Positions 8,478 to 15,966 of a stretch of 22,711 nucleotides of DNA are shown here, one piece after another. The notes beneath the pieces were generated by a model. That model was given only the letters and a program-made list of their open reading frames with translations, did not search any database and was not told the DNA's origin. The DNA is taken from the NCBI GenBank assembly GCA_945872285.1, contig CAMBZR010000058.1, positions 1 to 22,711 of the forward strand. The letters run 5' to 3'. The stretch's first letter is position 1, and every line of letters begins with the position of its first letter. The stretch comes from Bordetella parapertussis. GTDB lineage: Bacteria; Pseudomonadota; Gammaproteobacteria; Burkholderiales; Burkholderiaceae_B. A program made the position numbers and the translations under genes.

Positions 8478-9293
8478 TCAACTTGTAAAGAGTTTGCGGT
8501 GTGCGAGTGCGGGCAACGACTGCCGCACTTCAGCTAAACGCGCAGGGTCTATCGTACCGCTTACTACTCCCTCATGCTCGGGTAAAACCGATAAAACCTC
8601 ACCCCAGGGGTCGATTAGGATCGAGTGCCCCCAAGTGCGACGACCATTCTCATGCTTACCGCCCTGCGCGGGTGCCAACACATAGCACTGGTTTTCAATG
8701 GCTCTGGCGCGCAAGAGGAGTTCCCAGTGCGCACGGCCAGTTGTGTAGGTAAACGCCGAAGGCACCAAAATCAGATCGACTTCACCCAGCGCACGGTATA
8801 ACTCAGGAAAACGCAAGTCGTAGCAAATCGATAGCCCTAAATTAATCACCGGGGTATCTGCCCGACAAATCGTGTCGCCCGCCAAAATACCGCGTGATTC
8901 GTCGTAACTTTCGGTGCCACGCGTAAATCCAAACAAATGGATCTTGTCGTAACGAGCGATTTGTTTGCCGTTGGGGTCAAAAATCAATTGGGTATTTAAA
9001 ACGCGAGCAGGATCTGAGGATATCAAGGGCATGCTGCCGCAGGACAACCAAATACCCTCGCTGCGGGCGATCTCTGACAAAAACGTTTGAATCGGACCCA
9101 CGCCCGGTTGCTCGGCAATATCAAGTTTGTCGGTCTCTTTACGTCCAAATAAACAAAAATATTCAGGCAAACCGACAAGTTGCGCGCCTTCTTGTGCCGC
9201 CTGCGCGATTAATCTGGCGGCTGCGTCCAAATTTTGGTTTAACGAGGCGGCTGACACCATTTGGACTGCAGCGACTTTTAAGGGAGCTTTCAT
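8478..9293 (-). CDS. Carbon-nitrogen hydrolase (nitrilase superfamily, Nit1/omega-amidase-like)
   Basis: A 271-residue amidase with the full Glu-Lys-Cys triad of the nitrilase superfamily: E44 in LPEYFCLFG, K117 in YDKIHLFGF and C157 in SICYDLRFPELY. The motifs DKIHLFGF and LRFPELYR and the short length fit the Nit1/YbeM branch, whose characterised members hydrolyse deaminated glutathione, a by-product of transaminase activity. That substrate is inferred from family membership. It is the first gene of the minus-strand chain that continues through tldD and aroG to glcDEF. A GGAAAC sequence just before the ATG can act as the ribosome-binding site. The promoter must lie in the AT-rich stretch to its right, but I could not pick one box pair with confidence. 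Confidence 0.88.
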   Translation of the reverse strand: MKAPLKVAAVQMVSAASLNQNLDAAARLIAQAAQEGAQLVGLPEYFCLFGRKETDKLDIAEQPGVGPIQTFLSEIARSEGIWLSCGSMPLISSDPARVLNTQLIFDPNGKQIARYDKIHLFGFTRGTESYDESRGILAGDTICRADTPVINLGLSICYDLRFPELYRALGEVDLILVPSAFTYTTGRAHWELLLRARAIENQCYVLAPAQGGKHENGRRTWGHSILIDPWGEVLSVLPEHEGVVSGTIDPARLAEVRQSLPALAHRKLFTS

Positions 9294-9558
9294 ATTGTTT
9301 CCGGTATGTCGAAGGGCTGACTGTCAATAAAAACCGTTTATGCGTATTATCCACAATTAAAAAAATAGAAATATGCTTTATAATATTTAGATTAAGATAA
9401 TATAAAAGATGTTGCTAAAATAATATCTTTTACGATGAATTTTTATGATTGCTTATTATCTTTTTTTGATCGATGCTAGCAATCTGAAGTCATGATTTGA
9501 ATACATTATCTTAAATCGTCAAACAATCTAAAAACACTCCACGCAAGGTGACCGCTCC
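9294..9558. promoter_or_regulatory. AT-rich divergent intergenic region between the amidase gene and hns-like gene
   Basis: About 265 bp with no gene. It is far richer in A and T than its surroundings, with T runs (about 9461-9467) and A runs (about 9359-9365). It must hold promoters for both flanking genes. It contains an 8-bp inverted repeat (9403-9410/9425-9432) and three copies of ATTATCTT in either orientation. AT-rich, repeat-bearing leaders are typical of hns genes, which usually repress themselves; autoregulation here is inferred. Ahead of the hns-like ATG lies a clear AAGGTGA ribosome-binding site at about 9544-9550. Confidence 0.6.
9394..9512. repeat. Three copies of the octamer ATTATCTT and a TAAAAGAT inverted repeat
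   Basis: ATTATCTT occurs on the plus strand at 9455-9462 and 9505-9512, and as its complement AAGATAAT at 9394-9401. Between them TAAAAGAT (9403-9410) and ATCTTTTA (9425-9432) form a perfect 8-bp inverted repeat with a 14-base spacer. All lie upstream of the hns-like gene. They may be binding sites for H-NS or another regulator, or chance in an AT-rich tract. Confidence 0.5.
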
Positions 9559-9921
9559 ATGGCTAGTCAAAACTATACGGCCCAACAGGCTCAAATTAAT
9601 AAAAAAATTGAAAAGCTGCAAAAGCAGGCTCTGCTCTTAGCGAGCAAGAGTCGCAAACCCATCCTCAACGGCCTCGTGCGCACCATGAAAGAGTATGGCA
9701 TTTTGCCCGCCGAACTCGCCGAAGCTTTTGGCAAGAGCAAAGCAGTCGCCAAAGCCGGCCGTCCGGCAAAAACCACGAAGTCAGGCCTCGTGAAAAAACC
9801 TGTGGCGCCAAAATACCGCCATCCTGGCAGCGGAGCCACCTGGACAGGCCGCGGCAAGGCTCCTTTATGGGTCGTTGAATCCGAAAAAAATGGTCAGTCG
9901 CGGCAAAAGTTTTTGATTTAG
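9559..9921 (+). CDS. H-NS family nucleoid-associated protein (BpH3 type)
   Basis: A 120-residue DNA-binding protein of the H-NS histone family as found in betaproteobacteria. An N-terminal helical, likely coiled-coil, oligomerisation region (about residues 5-60) carries NKKIEKLQKQALLLASKSRK. A basic linker has an AT-hook-like GRPAKT (residues 68-73). The C-terminal DNA-binding domain has KYRHPGSGATWTGRGKAPLW (85-104), with TWTGRGKAP matching the core of the family motif. A 16-residue tail with many polar residues follows. Such proteins silence AT-rich, often acquired, DNA. The ATG follows an AAGGTGA ribosome-binding site. The stop is only 7 bp from the stop of the convergent Bug-family gene, leaving no room for a separate terminator. 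Confidence 0.9.
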   Translation: MASQNYTAQQAQINKKIEKLQKQALLLASKSRKPILNGLVRTMKEYGILPAELAEAFGKSKAVAKAGRPAKTTKSGLVKKPVAPKYRHPGSGATWTGRGKAPLWVVESEKNGQSRQKFLI

Positions 9922-9928
9922 ATCCAAA

Positions 9929-10933
9929 CTAATCGATCTTGGCACCAGAGTCGCGTACTGCTTGACCCCACTGCTCAATATCTTTATCAACAATCTTTTG
10001 AAAATCGTTCAGGGGCGTCACCATCACTGACGCACCCTTTGACGCAAATTGAGCCACGACGGGTTGTTCAGCCAACACCTTGTTCATCTCGGCATGGATT
10101 TGCTGTCGCAGCGCTGCAGGTGTTGCAGTGGGCACAAAAAAGGCAAACCAGGTATCCAGACCCAAAGTTGGATAGCCCGCCTCGCCAAAAGTCGGTAAAG
10201 CCGGCAGGGCCTCAGAGCGTTTAGTCGCGGCTGCCGCTAAGGCTTTGACCATGCCGCTCTTTATTTGCGCCATCACAGACGGCGCGCTTGCAAACGTGCC
10301 CTGCACTTGCCCTCCCATCACGTCGGTCAGAGCCGGCGCAATCCCTTTGTAGGGCACATGAGTGGTTTGAATACCAGCCGCCGAATCCAACATCGTGTCA
10401 AGCAAATGGGCGACTGAACCGTTGCCAGACGAGGCAATATTGATTTTGCCAGGATTCGCTTTTGCATACGCCACATATTCAGCAATATTATTAAACGGCA
10501 GACTCGGCGTGACGACTAAAACAAAAGGTAGCGTCGCAAGCGAACCCAGTGGCACTAAGTCTTTGACCATATCAAAGGGCATATTTTTATATAACGCCGG
10601 ATTAATCGCATGCGTGCCCGAATAACTCATTAACCAGGTGGTACCGTCAGGCGCAGATTTAGCCACCATGTCACTACCGATATTGCCGCCCGCGCCAGGG
10701 CGATTTTCGACAACCAGGGGAATCGACCAGCGTTTTGAGAGCTCTTGCGCCATAATCCGTGCAATCGCATCAGACGCGCCACCCGTGGTTTGCGGCACAA
10801 TGATTTTAATTTGCTTGCCAACCAAAGCTGGGGGCACTTGCGCCTGTGCCATTCCAGTCAAACACCATGCAAGCAAAAGCGCACAGGATATTTTTAAATA
10901 TTTTTGAATACTAAACACAATAGATGTTTGCAC
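9929..10933 (-). CDS. Bug-family (tripartite tricarboxylate transporter) periplasmic receptor
   Basis: A periplasmic solute-binding protein of the Bug/TctC family, greatly expanded in Alcaligenaceae and Comamonadaceae. The mature part shows IKIIVPQTTGGASDAIARI, VVENRPGAGGNIGSDMVAKS and later HVPYKGIAPALTDVMGGQV, all standard for the fold. I place the start at GTG 10933: a GGAAGT sequence lies six bases ahead, giving 334 residues with a signal peptide of about 31 residues that ends TGMAQA before QVPP. The frame is open to a TTG at 10984 that lacks a ribosome-binding site. No TctA/TctB permease lies nearby, as is common for orphan Bug proteins. The ligand is unknown; adjacency to the dioxygenase suggests its substrate. 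Confidence 0.9.
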   Translation of the reverse strand: MQTSIVFSIQKYLKISCALLLAWCLTGMAQAQVPPALVGKQIKIIVPQTTGGASDAIARIMAQELSKRWSIPLVVENRPGAGGNIGSDMVAKSAPDGTTWLMSYSGTHAINPALYKNMPFDMVKDLVPLGSLATLPFVLVVTPSLPFNNIAEYVAYAKANPGKINIASSGNGSVAHLLDTMLDSAAGIQTTHVPYKGIAPALTDVMGGQVQGTFASAPSVMAQIKSGMVKALAAAATKRSEALPALPTFGEAGYPTLGLDTWFAFFVPTATPAALRQQIHAEMNKVLAEQPVVAQFASKGASVMVTPLNDFQKIVDKDIEQWGQAVRDSGAKID

Positions 10934-10938
10934 AATGG

Positions 10939-10984
10939 ACTTCCGAAAAATGATTGAATAAATTTTTTTACGAGCGTTTGACAA
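10939..10984 (-). promoter_or_regulatory. Candidate sigma-70 promoter and ribosome-binding site for the Bug gene
   Basis: On the minus strand, TTGTCA at 10979-10984 (5 of 6 to the -35 consensus) and TTTATT at 10957-10962 (4 of 6 to the -10) are 16 bases apart. Transcription would begin near 10950, and the GGAAGT at 10939-10944 would lie inside the short leader of the GTG start at 10933. This makes the longer start at 10984 unlikely. The match is by eye and modest. Confidence 0.35.
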
Positions 10985-10993
10985 GCGTTTGAC
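10974..10993. repeat. Direct repeat GCGTTTGAC, two copies
   Basis: GCGTTTGAC at 10974-10982 and again at 10985-10993, separated by AA. It overlaps the candidate -35 box of the Bug-family gene, in the 79-bp gap after the dioxygenase gene. It could be an operator for a regulator bound to one face of the helix (11-bp period) or a chance duplication. Confidence 0.4.
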
Positions 10994-11012
10994 GAACGAA
11001 TAAAAAATAATA

Positions 11013-11846
11013 TTAAACAGGCTTGTCGCCTTTTAACGTAATGCGGTGCAACAGCCGCTTATAACCGTGATAATCATTAATCGTATTATGCAAGACGCAA
11101 CGATTATCCCAAAGCGCAATGGAACCCGGGCGCCAAACAAAGCGACAGGTATATTCGTGTCTAACCTGCTGTTCAAATAAATAGTTTAAAAGCGGAGCAC
11201 TTTCTTGTTCAGTCCAGCCAGCAAAACGGAGGGTGTGACCAGGATTGACGTAAAGCGCCTCGCGGCCGGTTTCTGGGTGCGTACGCACGACCGGGTGCTC
11301 AGAGTTCAGCTCAGAGCGGCCTTTATCCGTTGCTGAGTCAGCCACGCGATCTTCACGTGAGTGGGTCACAGCGGCTTTCGCTGACGAATTCACACCCTTG
11401 AGCGTACGCAAAGTATCTTGCAACGCGGGCGAAAGGCCTTCAAAGGCCGCGTAATTGCTTGCAAACAGGGTATCGCCGCCTACCGGTGGTAGCTCGCGCG
11501 CGATCAGCATGGTCGCCATCGGCGGTTCTTGTAAATATGTCGTATCGGTATGCCAAACGCCGCCAAAATTATGTTTCTCGTGCGGCAGCTTTAATACCGG
11601 CACGATTAACGGAAAATCGGGCAAGCCCTTCACAAAGGGATATTCAATAATTTCGCCAAAGCGTTTTGCAAACGCTTGAAATGCCCCAGGCTCCAGTGGT
11701 TGTTCTCGAAAAAACACCACGCTGTGCTGCAGCCAGATCTTGCGGATTTCGGCAATTTGCGCGTCGCTAACAGGCTCAAGCAAATTAATGCCCAGAATTT
11801 CTGCTCCTACTGCCTTGGATAAGGGACGTACCTCAATTTGTGTCAT
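11013..11846 (-). CDS. TauD/TfdA-family Fe(II)/2-oxoglutarate dioxygenase
   Basis: A 277-residue non-haem iron dioxygenase. The iron-binding facial triad is intact: H99 and D101 in GGVWHTDTTY, and H253 in CVLHNTINDYHGYKR; R268 in LLHRITL is the expected 2-oxoglutarate-binding arginine. Spacing is nearly that of E. coli TauD (H99, D101, H255, R270; 283 residues). The family hydroxylates and cleaves substrates including taurine, other sulfonates, and aryloxyacetates such as 2,4-D. Members differ mainly in substrate-pocket residues, so I do not assign taurine. No ssu/tau ABC transporter genes are present; the only linked gene is the downstream Bug-family receptor, 79 bp away. Confidence 0.88.
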   Translation of the reverse strand: MTQIEVRPLSKAVGAEILGINLLEPVSDAQIAEIRKIWLQHSVVFFREQPLEPGAFQAFAKRFGEIIEYPFVKGLPDFPLIVPVLKLPHEKHNFGGVWHTDTTYLQEPPMATMLIARELPPVGGDTLFASNYAAFEGLSPALQDTLRTLKGVNSSAKAAVTHSREDRVADSATDKGRSELNSEHPVVRTHPETGREALYVNPGHTLRFAGWTEQESAPLLNYLFEQQVRHEYTCRFVWRPGSIALWDNRCVLHNTINDYHGYKRLLHRITLKGDKPV

Positions 11847-12008
11847 AGCGGAGTCTCACGATAATAATTTTGGATTAAATAATCGATTAGCCACTTATCA
11901 TAGGGCAGATTAAGGCGTTTTTCTAAGCAGCGACCTTACAATAGCGTTTCAAGCCCTAAACCACCACGCGCGCTCAGGCCTGCGTCAGACAGATTTGGAA
12001 TCCAGTTT
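11847..12008. promoter_or_regulatory. Divergent promoter region between the dioxygenase gene and pepN
   Basis: A 162-bp spacer between divergent genes. On the minus strand, TATGAT (11897-11902, 5 of 6) with TTAGAA (11921-11926, 4 of 6) 18 bases upstream is a plausible promoter for the dioxygenase gene. On the plus strand a TACAAT at 11937-11942 could be a -10 for pepN, but I see no convincing -35 at the right distance. Confidence 0.35.
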
Positions 12009-14777
12009 ATGCGCACAGATACCGGTTCAACCGTTCGCCGGCAAGATTATCTGCCCTTTCCGTTTTCGATTCCAAAAGTTTCTCTTGAGTTTGATCTGCA
12101 AGCAGAACTGACCTCTGTCAGGGCAGAATTGACTGTTGTGCGTAAGGCGGGGATGCCCTTGCCTGCTGATCTGGTGCTTGATGGCCAAGCATTGACGCTT
12201 GTCAGCCTGCACCTCAATGGGGCGCTTCTCACTGCCTCCCAGTACACGCTCACTGACGAGACGCTCACCATTCACGGCATGCCTGACCACGCCACGTTGC
12301 TGATCGCGGGCACGTGTTCGCCTGCCACGAACACGAGCATGGCCGGTCTCTACGTGTCGGGTAAAAGCCTGTTTACCCAATGCGAGGCTCAGGGCTTTAG
12401 AAAAATATGCTGGTTTGCTGACCGCCCAGATGTCATGTCAACCTACGAAGTCACGCTGCGGGCCAAGCAAGACGATTACCCACTGCTGCTGTCAAACGGC
12501 AACCTGATCTCTACCAAACAACTTGAGGATGGCCGTCACGAGGCCAAGTGGCAAGATCCGTTTGCTAAGCCGAGTTATTTGTTTGCTTTAGTTGCCGGCG
12601 ATTTCGACTGCCGTGAGCAAGGTACTAAAACAGCGAGCGGTCGCGAAGTGCTGCTTCAGGTGTACAGCGACCCCGGCACAAAAGAGCAAACAGGTTGGGC
12701 CATGGAGTCGCTTGAGCGTTCGCTTCGTTGGGACGAAGTGCGCTTTGGGCTAGAGCTTGACCTGGATCGCTTCATGATCGTCGCGGCGCGCGACTTCAAT
12801 ATGGGTGCGATGGAAAACAAAGGCTTAAACGTCTTTAACGCGGCCTACGTGCTTGCTGACCCCAACACAGCCACTGATTCGAATTACCAGGCGATTGAGG
12901 CGGTCATTGGCCATGAGTATTTCCATAATTGGACGGGTAACCGCGTGACCTGCCGGGACTGGTTTCAGTTAAGCCTCAAAGAAGGGCTCACTGTTTTTCG
13001 CGATCAAGAATTTACAGCTGACACGATGGCGCACGGGCTGGATGCTACCGCCGCAGCGAGCGCGCGTGCGATTAAGCGTATTGATGATGTTATGGGCCTG
13101 CGCGGCGCGCAATTTTCTGAAGACAGTGGGCCGATGGCTCACCCGATTCGACCCGAAAGCTATCAAGAAATCGGTAACTTTTATACGGCAACCGTGTATG
13201 AAAAAGGCGCAGAAGTTATTCGCATGATGCATACCTTGCTAGGCGAACAGGCATTTCGCGCAGGCATGGATGAATACTTTCGGCGTCACGACGGTCAGGC
13301 CGTCACCTGCGATGATTTTGTTGAGGCGATGCAATGGGCGTACGCGGGCAACCTCGATATCTTCAGGCGCTGGTATCAGCAGGCGGGCACCCCCAGAGTT
13401 CAGGTTGCGCTTGATTACAACCAACCGCTGCAGCAATGCACGCTGACCCTGTCGCAAACGTGCCCGCCGGTCGGGGTAGAAAAGCAAACAGGTCTGACGA
13501 AATTACCGTTTCACATCCCCGTCAAAGTCGGCTTGCTGAATCAGCAAGGCGAGCCTTTAGCGTTTACGTTGCAGGGTCAAGCCACGCAGCAGGCCTTGCT
13601 TGAGCTCACGCAAGCCAGCCAGACTTGGGTGCTTCACGATGTGACCTCGTTGCCTGTGCCCTCTTTGCTGCGCGATTTCTCGGCGCCGGTGATCATTGAC
13701 TACACCTATCAAGACCAAGACTTAGCCTTGCTAAGCGCCCACGACACGAACGCCTTTGTCCGGTGGGAAGCCGGTCAAGAACTGGCCTCGCGTCAAATTT
13801 TGAAAATGGCGCAACACTGGCGCCAGACGGGCACGACCGGCACGGTTGATGCGATCGTGTTGAGCGCCTGGGCCGCCACCCTAGCCGATCCGGCGCTTGA
13901 CTCGGGCTTTCGGGCACGAGCTTTGAGTCTGCCCGCCGAAAAAACGCTGACTGAGCGGATGACGCCGATGGATCCGCTTGCGGTATCTGTTGCGCGACGC
14001 GCGTTGCGAGCGGCCTTAGGGTTTGCTTGTCGCAACACCTTAGAAGCCATTTATGAAACGCAGACTACCCCCGGTGACTATTCGCCTGCGCCCCTGCCTG
14101 CCGGGCGGCGAGCCTTAAAGAATTTGGCGTTGTCGTACTTGGTCGCGGATGCCGAGACTCTGGTGGCAGATGCAGAGCCTGTGGCCTTAGGTGTCACAGC
14201 GTTGGCAGCGGGGGCAGGAACTTTAGGCCCGAACCAGCAATCGCACACGCACGCGCGGGCGCTGCAGCAGTTCGACCAAGCAACCAACATGACAGATCGT
14301 ATGGCAGCGTTCGCAACACTCGTGCACGAGGCGCCGGGCGACGAGGCTCTTGCAGTCATCAATCGTTTTTATGAAGCCTGGCAGCACGACGCTCTGGTCG
14401 TTGATAAGTGGTTTGGCGTGCAAGCGGCCTCACCCAAGGCGAACGTTGACACGGTTCGAGTGTTAATGGCGCACCCTGCCTTCACTGTGCGCAACCCAAA
14501 TCGGGCGCGTGCGGTGATCTTTATGTTTTGTCTGGGTAACACAAGTGGCCTGCACGCAGAAGACGGCAGTGGCTATCGCTTTTGGGCCGAACAGGTTTTA
14601 GCGCTCGACGCGATCAACCCCGAAATCGCTGCCCGTCTCGCGCGCGCCTTTGATCACTGGGCACGTTTTATCCCCAGCGTACAAGCACAGATGCGCGTCC
14701 AATTGCAGCGCGTGGCCACACACAAAGGCTTATCGCGTAATACACTGGAGATTGTGTCGAAGGCGCTGGCGTTATGA
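12009..14777 (+). CDS. pepN: Aminopeptidase N, M1 family
   Basis: A zinc aminopeptidase that removes N-terminal residues from peptides in the cytoplasm. The substrate-binding GAMEN motif is present in NMGAMENKGLNVFN and the zinc site HExxH as IGHEYFHNWTGNRV, with the third ligand in the downstream SLKEGLTVFRDQEF. The N-terminus MRTDTGSTVRRQDY and overall architecture match the betaproteobacterial PepN group. At 922 residues it is longer than E. coli PepN (870). Part of the excess lies at about residues 710-747 in the C-terminal helical domain, an alanine/glycine-rich stretch containing a short internal duplication (VADAETL then VADAEPV). The ATG is preceded only by a weak GGAA. It lies directly upstream of fbp on the same strand. 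Confidence 0.95.
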   Translation: MRTDTGSTVRRQDYLPFPFSIPKVSLEFDLQAELTSVRAELTVVRKAGMPLPADLVLDGQALTLVSLHLNGALLTASQYTLTDETLTIHGMPDHATLLIAGTCSPATNTSMAGLYVSGKSLFTQCEAQGFRKICWFADRPDVMSTYEVTLRAKQDDYPLLLSNGNLISTKQLEDGRHEAKWQDPFAKPSYLFALVAGDFDCREQGTKTASGREVLLQVYSDPGTKEQTGWAMESLERSLRWDEVRFGLELDLDRFMIVAARDFNMGAMENKGLNVFNAAYVLADPNTATDSNYQAIEAVIGHEYFHNWTGNRVTCRDWFQLSLKEGLTVFRDQEFTADTMAHGLDATAAASARAIKRIDDVMGLRGAQFSEDSGPMAHPIRPESYQEIGNFYTATVYEKGAEVIRMMHTLLGEQAFRAGMDEYFRRHDGQAVTCDDFVEAMQWAYAGNLDIFRRWYQQAGTPRVQVALDYNQPLQQCTLTLSQTCPPVGVEKQTGLTKLPFHIPVKVGLLNQQGEPLAFTLQGQATQQALLELTQASQTWVLHDVTSLPVPSLLRDFSAPVIIDYTYQDQDLALLSAHDTNAFVRWEAGQELASRQILKMAQHWRQTGTTGTVDAIVLSAWAATLADPALDSGFRARALSLPAEKTLTERMTPMDPLAVSVARRALRAALGFACRNTLEAIYETQTTPGDYSPAPLPAGRRALKNLALSYLVADAETLVADAEPVALGVTALAAGAGTLGPNQQSHTHARALQQFDQATNMTDRMAAFATLVHEAPGDEALAVINRFYEAWQHDALVVDKWFGVQAASPKANVDTVRVLMAHPAFTVRNPNRARAVIFMFCLGNTSGLHAEDGSGYRFWAEQVLALDAINPEIAARLARAFDHWARFIPSVQAQMRVQLQRVATHKGLSRNTLEIVSKALAL
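14142..14183 (+). repeat. Imperfect 21-bp tandem duplication inside pepN
   Basis: Two adjacent 21-base units (14142-14162 and 14163-14183) match at 16 of 21 positions by eye and encode VADAETL and VADAEPV. They preserve the frame and lie in an alanine/glycine-rich insertion of PepN, so slippage is a likely origin. Confidence 0.5.
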
Positions 14778-14843
14778 TCGACGCTGCGTTGTCTCTGCCC
14801 GACTACCGTTAACCCTGACTTGATACCGTTGATTAAAAAGCAC

Positions 14844-15860
14844 ATGAAACGTAAAACACTTACCCAATATCTTGTTGAACAGCAACGCTCAAGCCAGGCG
14901 CTCAGTGCAGAAGTGCGGTTGTTGATTGAAACCGTATCGCGCGCCTGCAAAACGATTAGCCATGCCGTGAGCAAAGGCGCTTTGGGTGGCGTATTAGGCA
15001 GCCTCGAAAGTGAGAACGTTCAAGGCGAGGTACAAAAAAAATTAGACGTCATGTCTAACGAGGTCTTGCTAGAGGCCAATGAGTGGGGTGGCCACTTAGC
15101 TGCGATGGCCTCTGAAGAAATGGAGACCATCCATCTGATTCCTAATCGCTATCCCAAAGGTGAGTTTTTATTACTCTTTGATCCACTCGATGGCTCGTCA
15201 AACATCGATGTCAATGTTTCAATCGGCACAATTTTTTCAGTGTTGCGCGCGCCGGCCTCGGCGTCTGGTCGCGAAGTCACCGAGCAAGATTTCTTGCAGC
15301 CTGGCAGCACTCAGGTCGTCGCAGGCTACGCAGTCTATGGGCCGCAAACCACGTTAGTCTTAACCATCGGTCAGGGCGTCGTCGGCTTCACCCTGGATCG
15401 CGAAATGGGTTCGTGGATCATGACCAGTGAAAATATGCGCATCCCTGAAGACACCAAAGAATTTTCAATCAACATGTCGAACATGCGTCACTGGGCTGCA
15501 CCCGTGCGCAAATACATCGACGAACTGCTGGCCGGCAAAACTGGCACACGCGACAAAGACTTTAATATGCGCTGGATTGCATCGATGGTGGCGGATGTGC
15601 ATCGCTTGCTGACACGCGGCGGCATCTTTATGTACCCCTGGGATTCACGCGAGCCTAACAAGCCAGGCAAGTTGCGCTTAATGTATGAGGCCAATCCGAT
15701 GAGTATGTTGGTTGAGCAGGCCGGCGGCGCTGCCACCAATGGCGAGCAACGCATTTTGGATATTCAACCAACGGCGTTACATCAACGCGTGAGCGTGGTG
15801 CTTGGCTCAAAAAATGAAGTCGAGCGTGTGACGCGTTATCACCACGAAGCCAAAGCGTAA
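14844..15860 (+). CDS. fbp: Fructose-1,6-bisphosphatase, class I
   Basis: Hydrolyses fructose 1,6-bisphosphate to fructose 6-phosphate, the committed step of gluconeogenesis. The metal- and substrate-binding [10 protein letters not shown] (residues 113-122) is intact, and GGIFMYPWD and [19 protein letters not shown] are also family signatures. The frame is open to a TTG at 14820, but the ATG at 14844 gives [15 protein letters not shown], the usual betaproteobacterial start, and 338 residues, normal for the class. No strong ribosome-binding site is seen for either start. It begins 66 bp after pepN with no terminator between them, so cotranscription is possible. It ends before a strong terminator shared with the convergent quinone oxidoreductase gene. 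Confidence 0.94.
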   Translation: MKRKTLTQYLVEQQRSSQALSAEVRLLIETVSRACKTISHAVSKGALGGVLGSLESENVQGEVQKKLDVMSNEVLLEANEWGGHLAAMASEEMETIHLIPNRYPKGEFLLLFDPLDGSSNIDVNVSIGTIFSVLRAPASASGREVTEQDFLQPGSTQVVAGYAVYGPQTTLVLTIGQGVVGFTLDREMGSWIMTSENMRIPEDTKEFSINMSNMRHWAAPVRKYIDELLAGKTGTRDKDFNMRWIASMVADVHRLLTRGGIFMYPWDSREPNKPGKLRLMYEANPMSMLVEQAGGAATNGEQRILDIQPTALHQRVSVVLGSKNEVERVTRYHHEAKA

Positions 15861-15886
15861 ACGGTTTGAGTCGCTGCTTCATTTAA

Positions 15887-15921
15887 AAAAAGCCCTCTTG
15901 CATCACTGCGAGAGGGCTTTT
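15887..15921. terminator. Bidirectional intrinsic terminator between fbp and the quinone oxidoreductase gene
   Basis: A hairpin with arms AGCCCTCTTGCA and TGCGAGAGGGCT around a TCAC loop (one T-G wobble), flanked by an A run on the left and TTTT on the right. It can terminate both the plus-strand fbp and the minus-strand gene ending at 15967. Confidence 0.9.
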
Positions 15922-15966
15922 CACTTTTTAGATCAAAGACTGCGCGAAACCCTCGCGCGCTTTGCT

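Noticed and set aside
9294..9558. AT-rich leader as a replication origin or attachment site
   Set aside because: No DnaA boxes in sets, no integrase gene and no flanking direct repeats were seen; an hns leader explains the composition.
10934..10984. Longer Bug protein start at TTG 10984
   Set aside because: No ribosome-binding site, it overlaps the candidate promoter, and it would bury the signal peptide behind a 17-residue basic leader.
11013..11846. Naming the dioxygenase taurine dioxygenase (tauD)
   Set aside because: The iron and 2-oxoglutarate ligands are shared by the whole TauD/TfdA family, and no tauABC or ssu genes are adjacent; the substrate cannot be read.
14820..14843. Longer fbp start at TTG 14820
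   Set aside because: It adds eight residues not typical of the family and has no ribosome-binding site; ATG 14844 gives the usual N-terminus.
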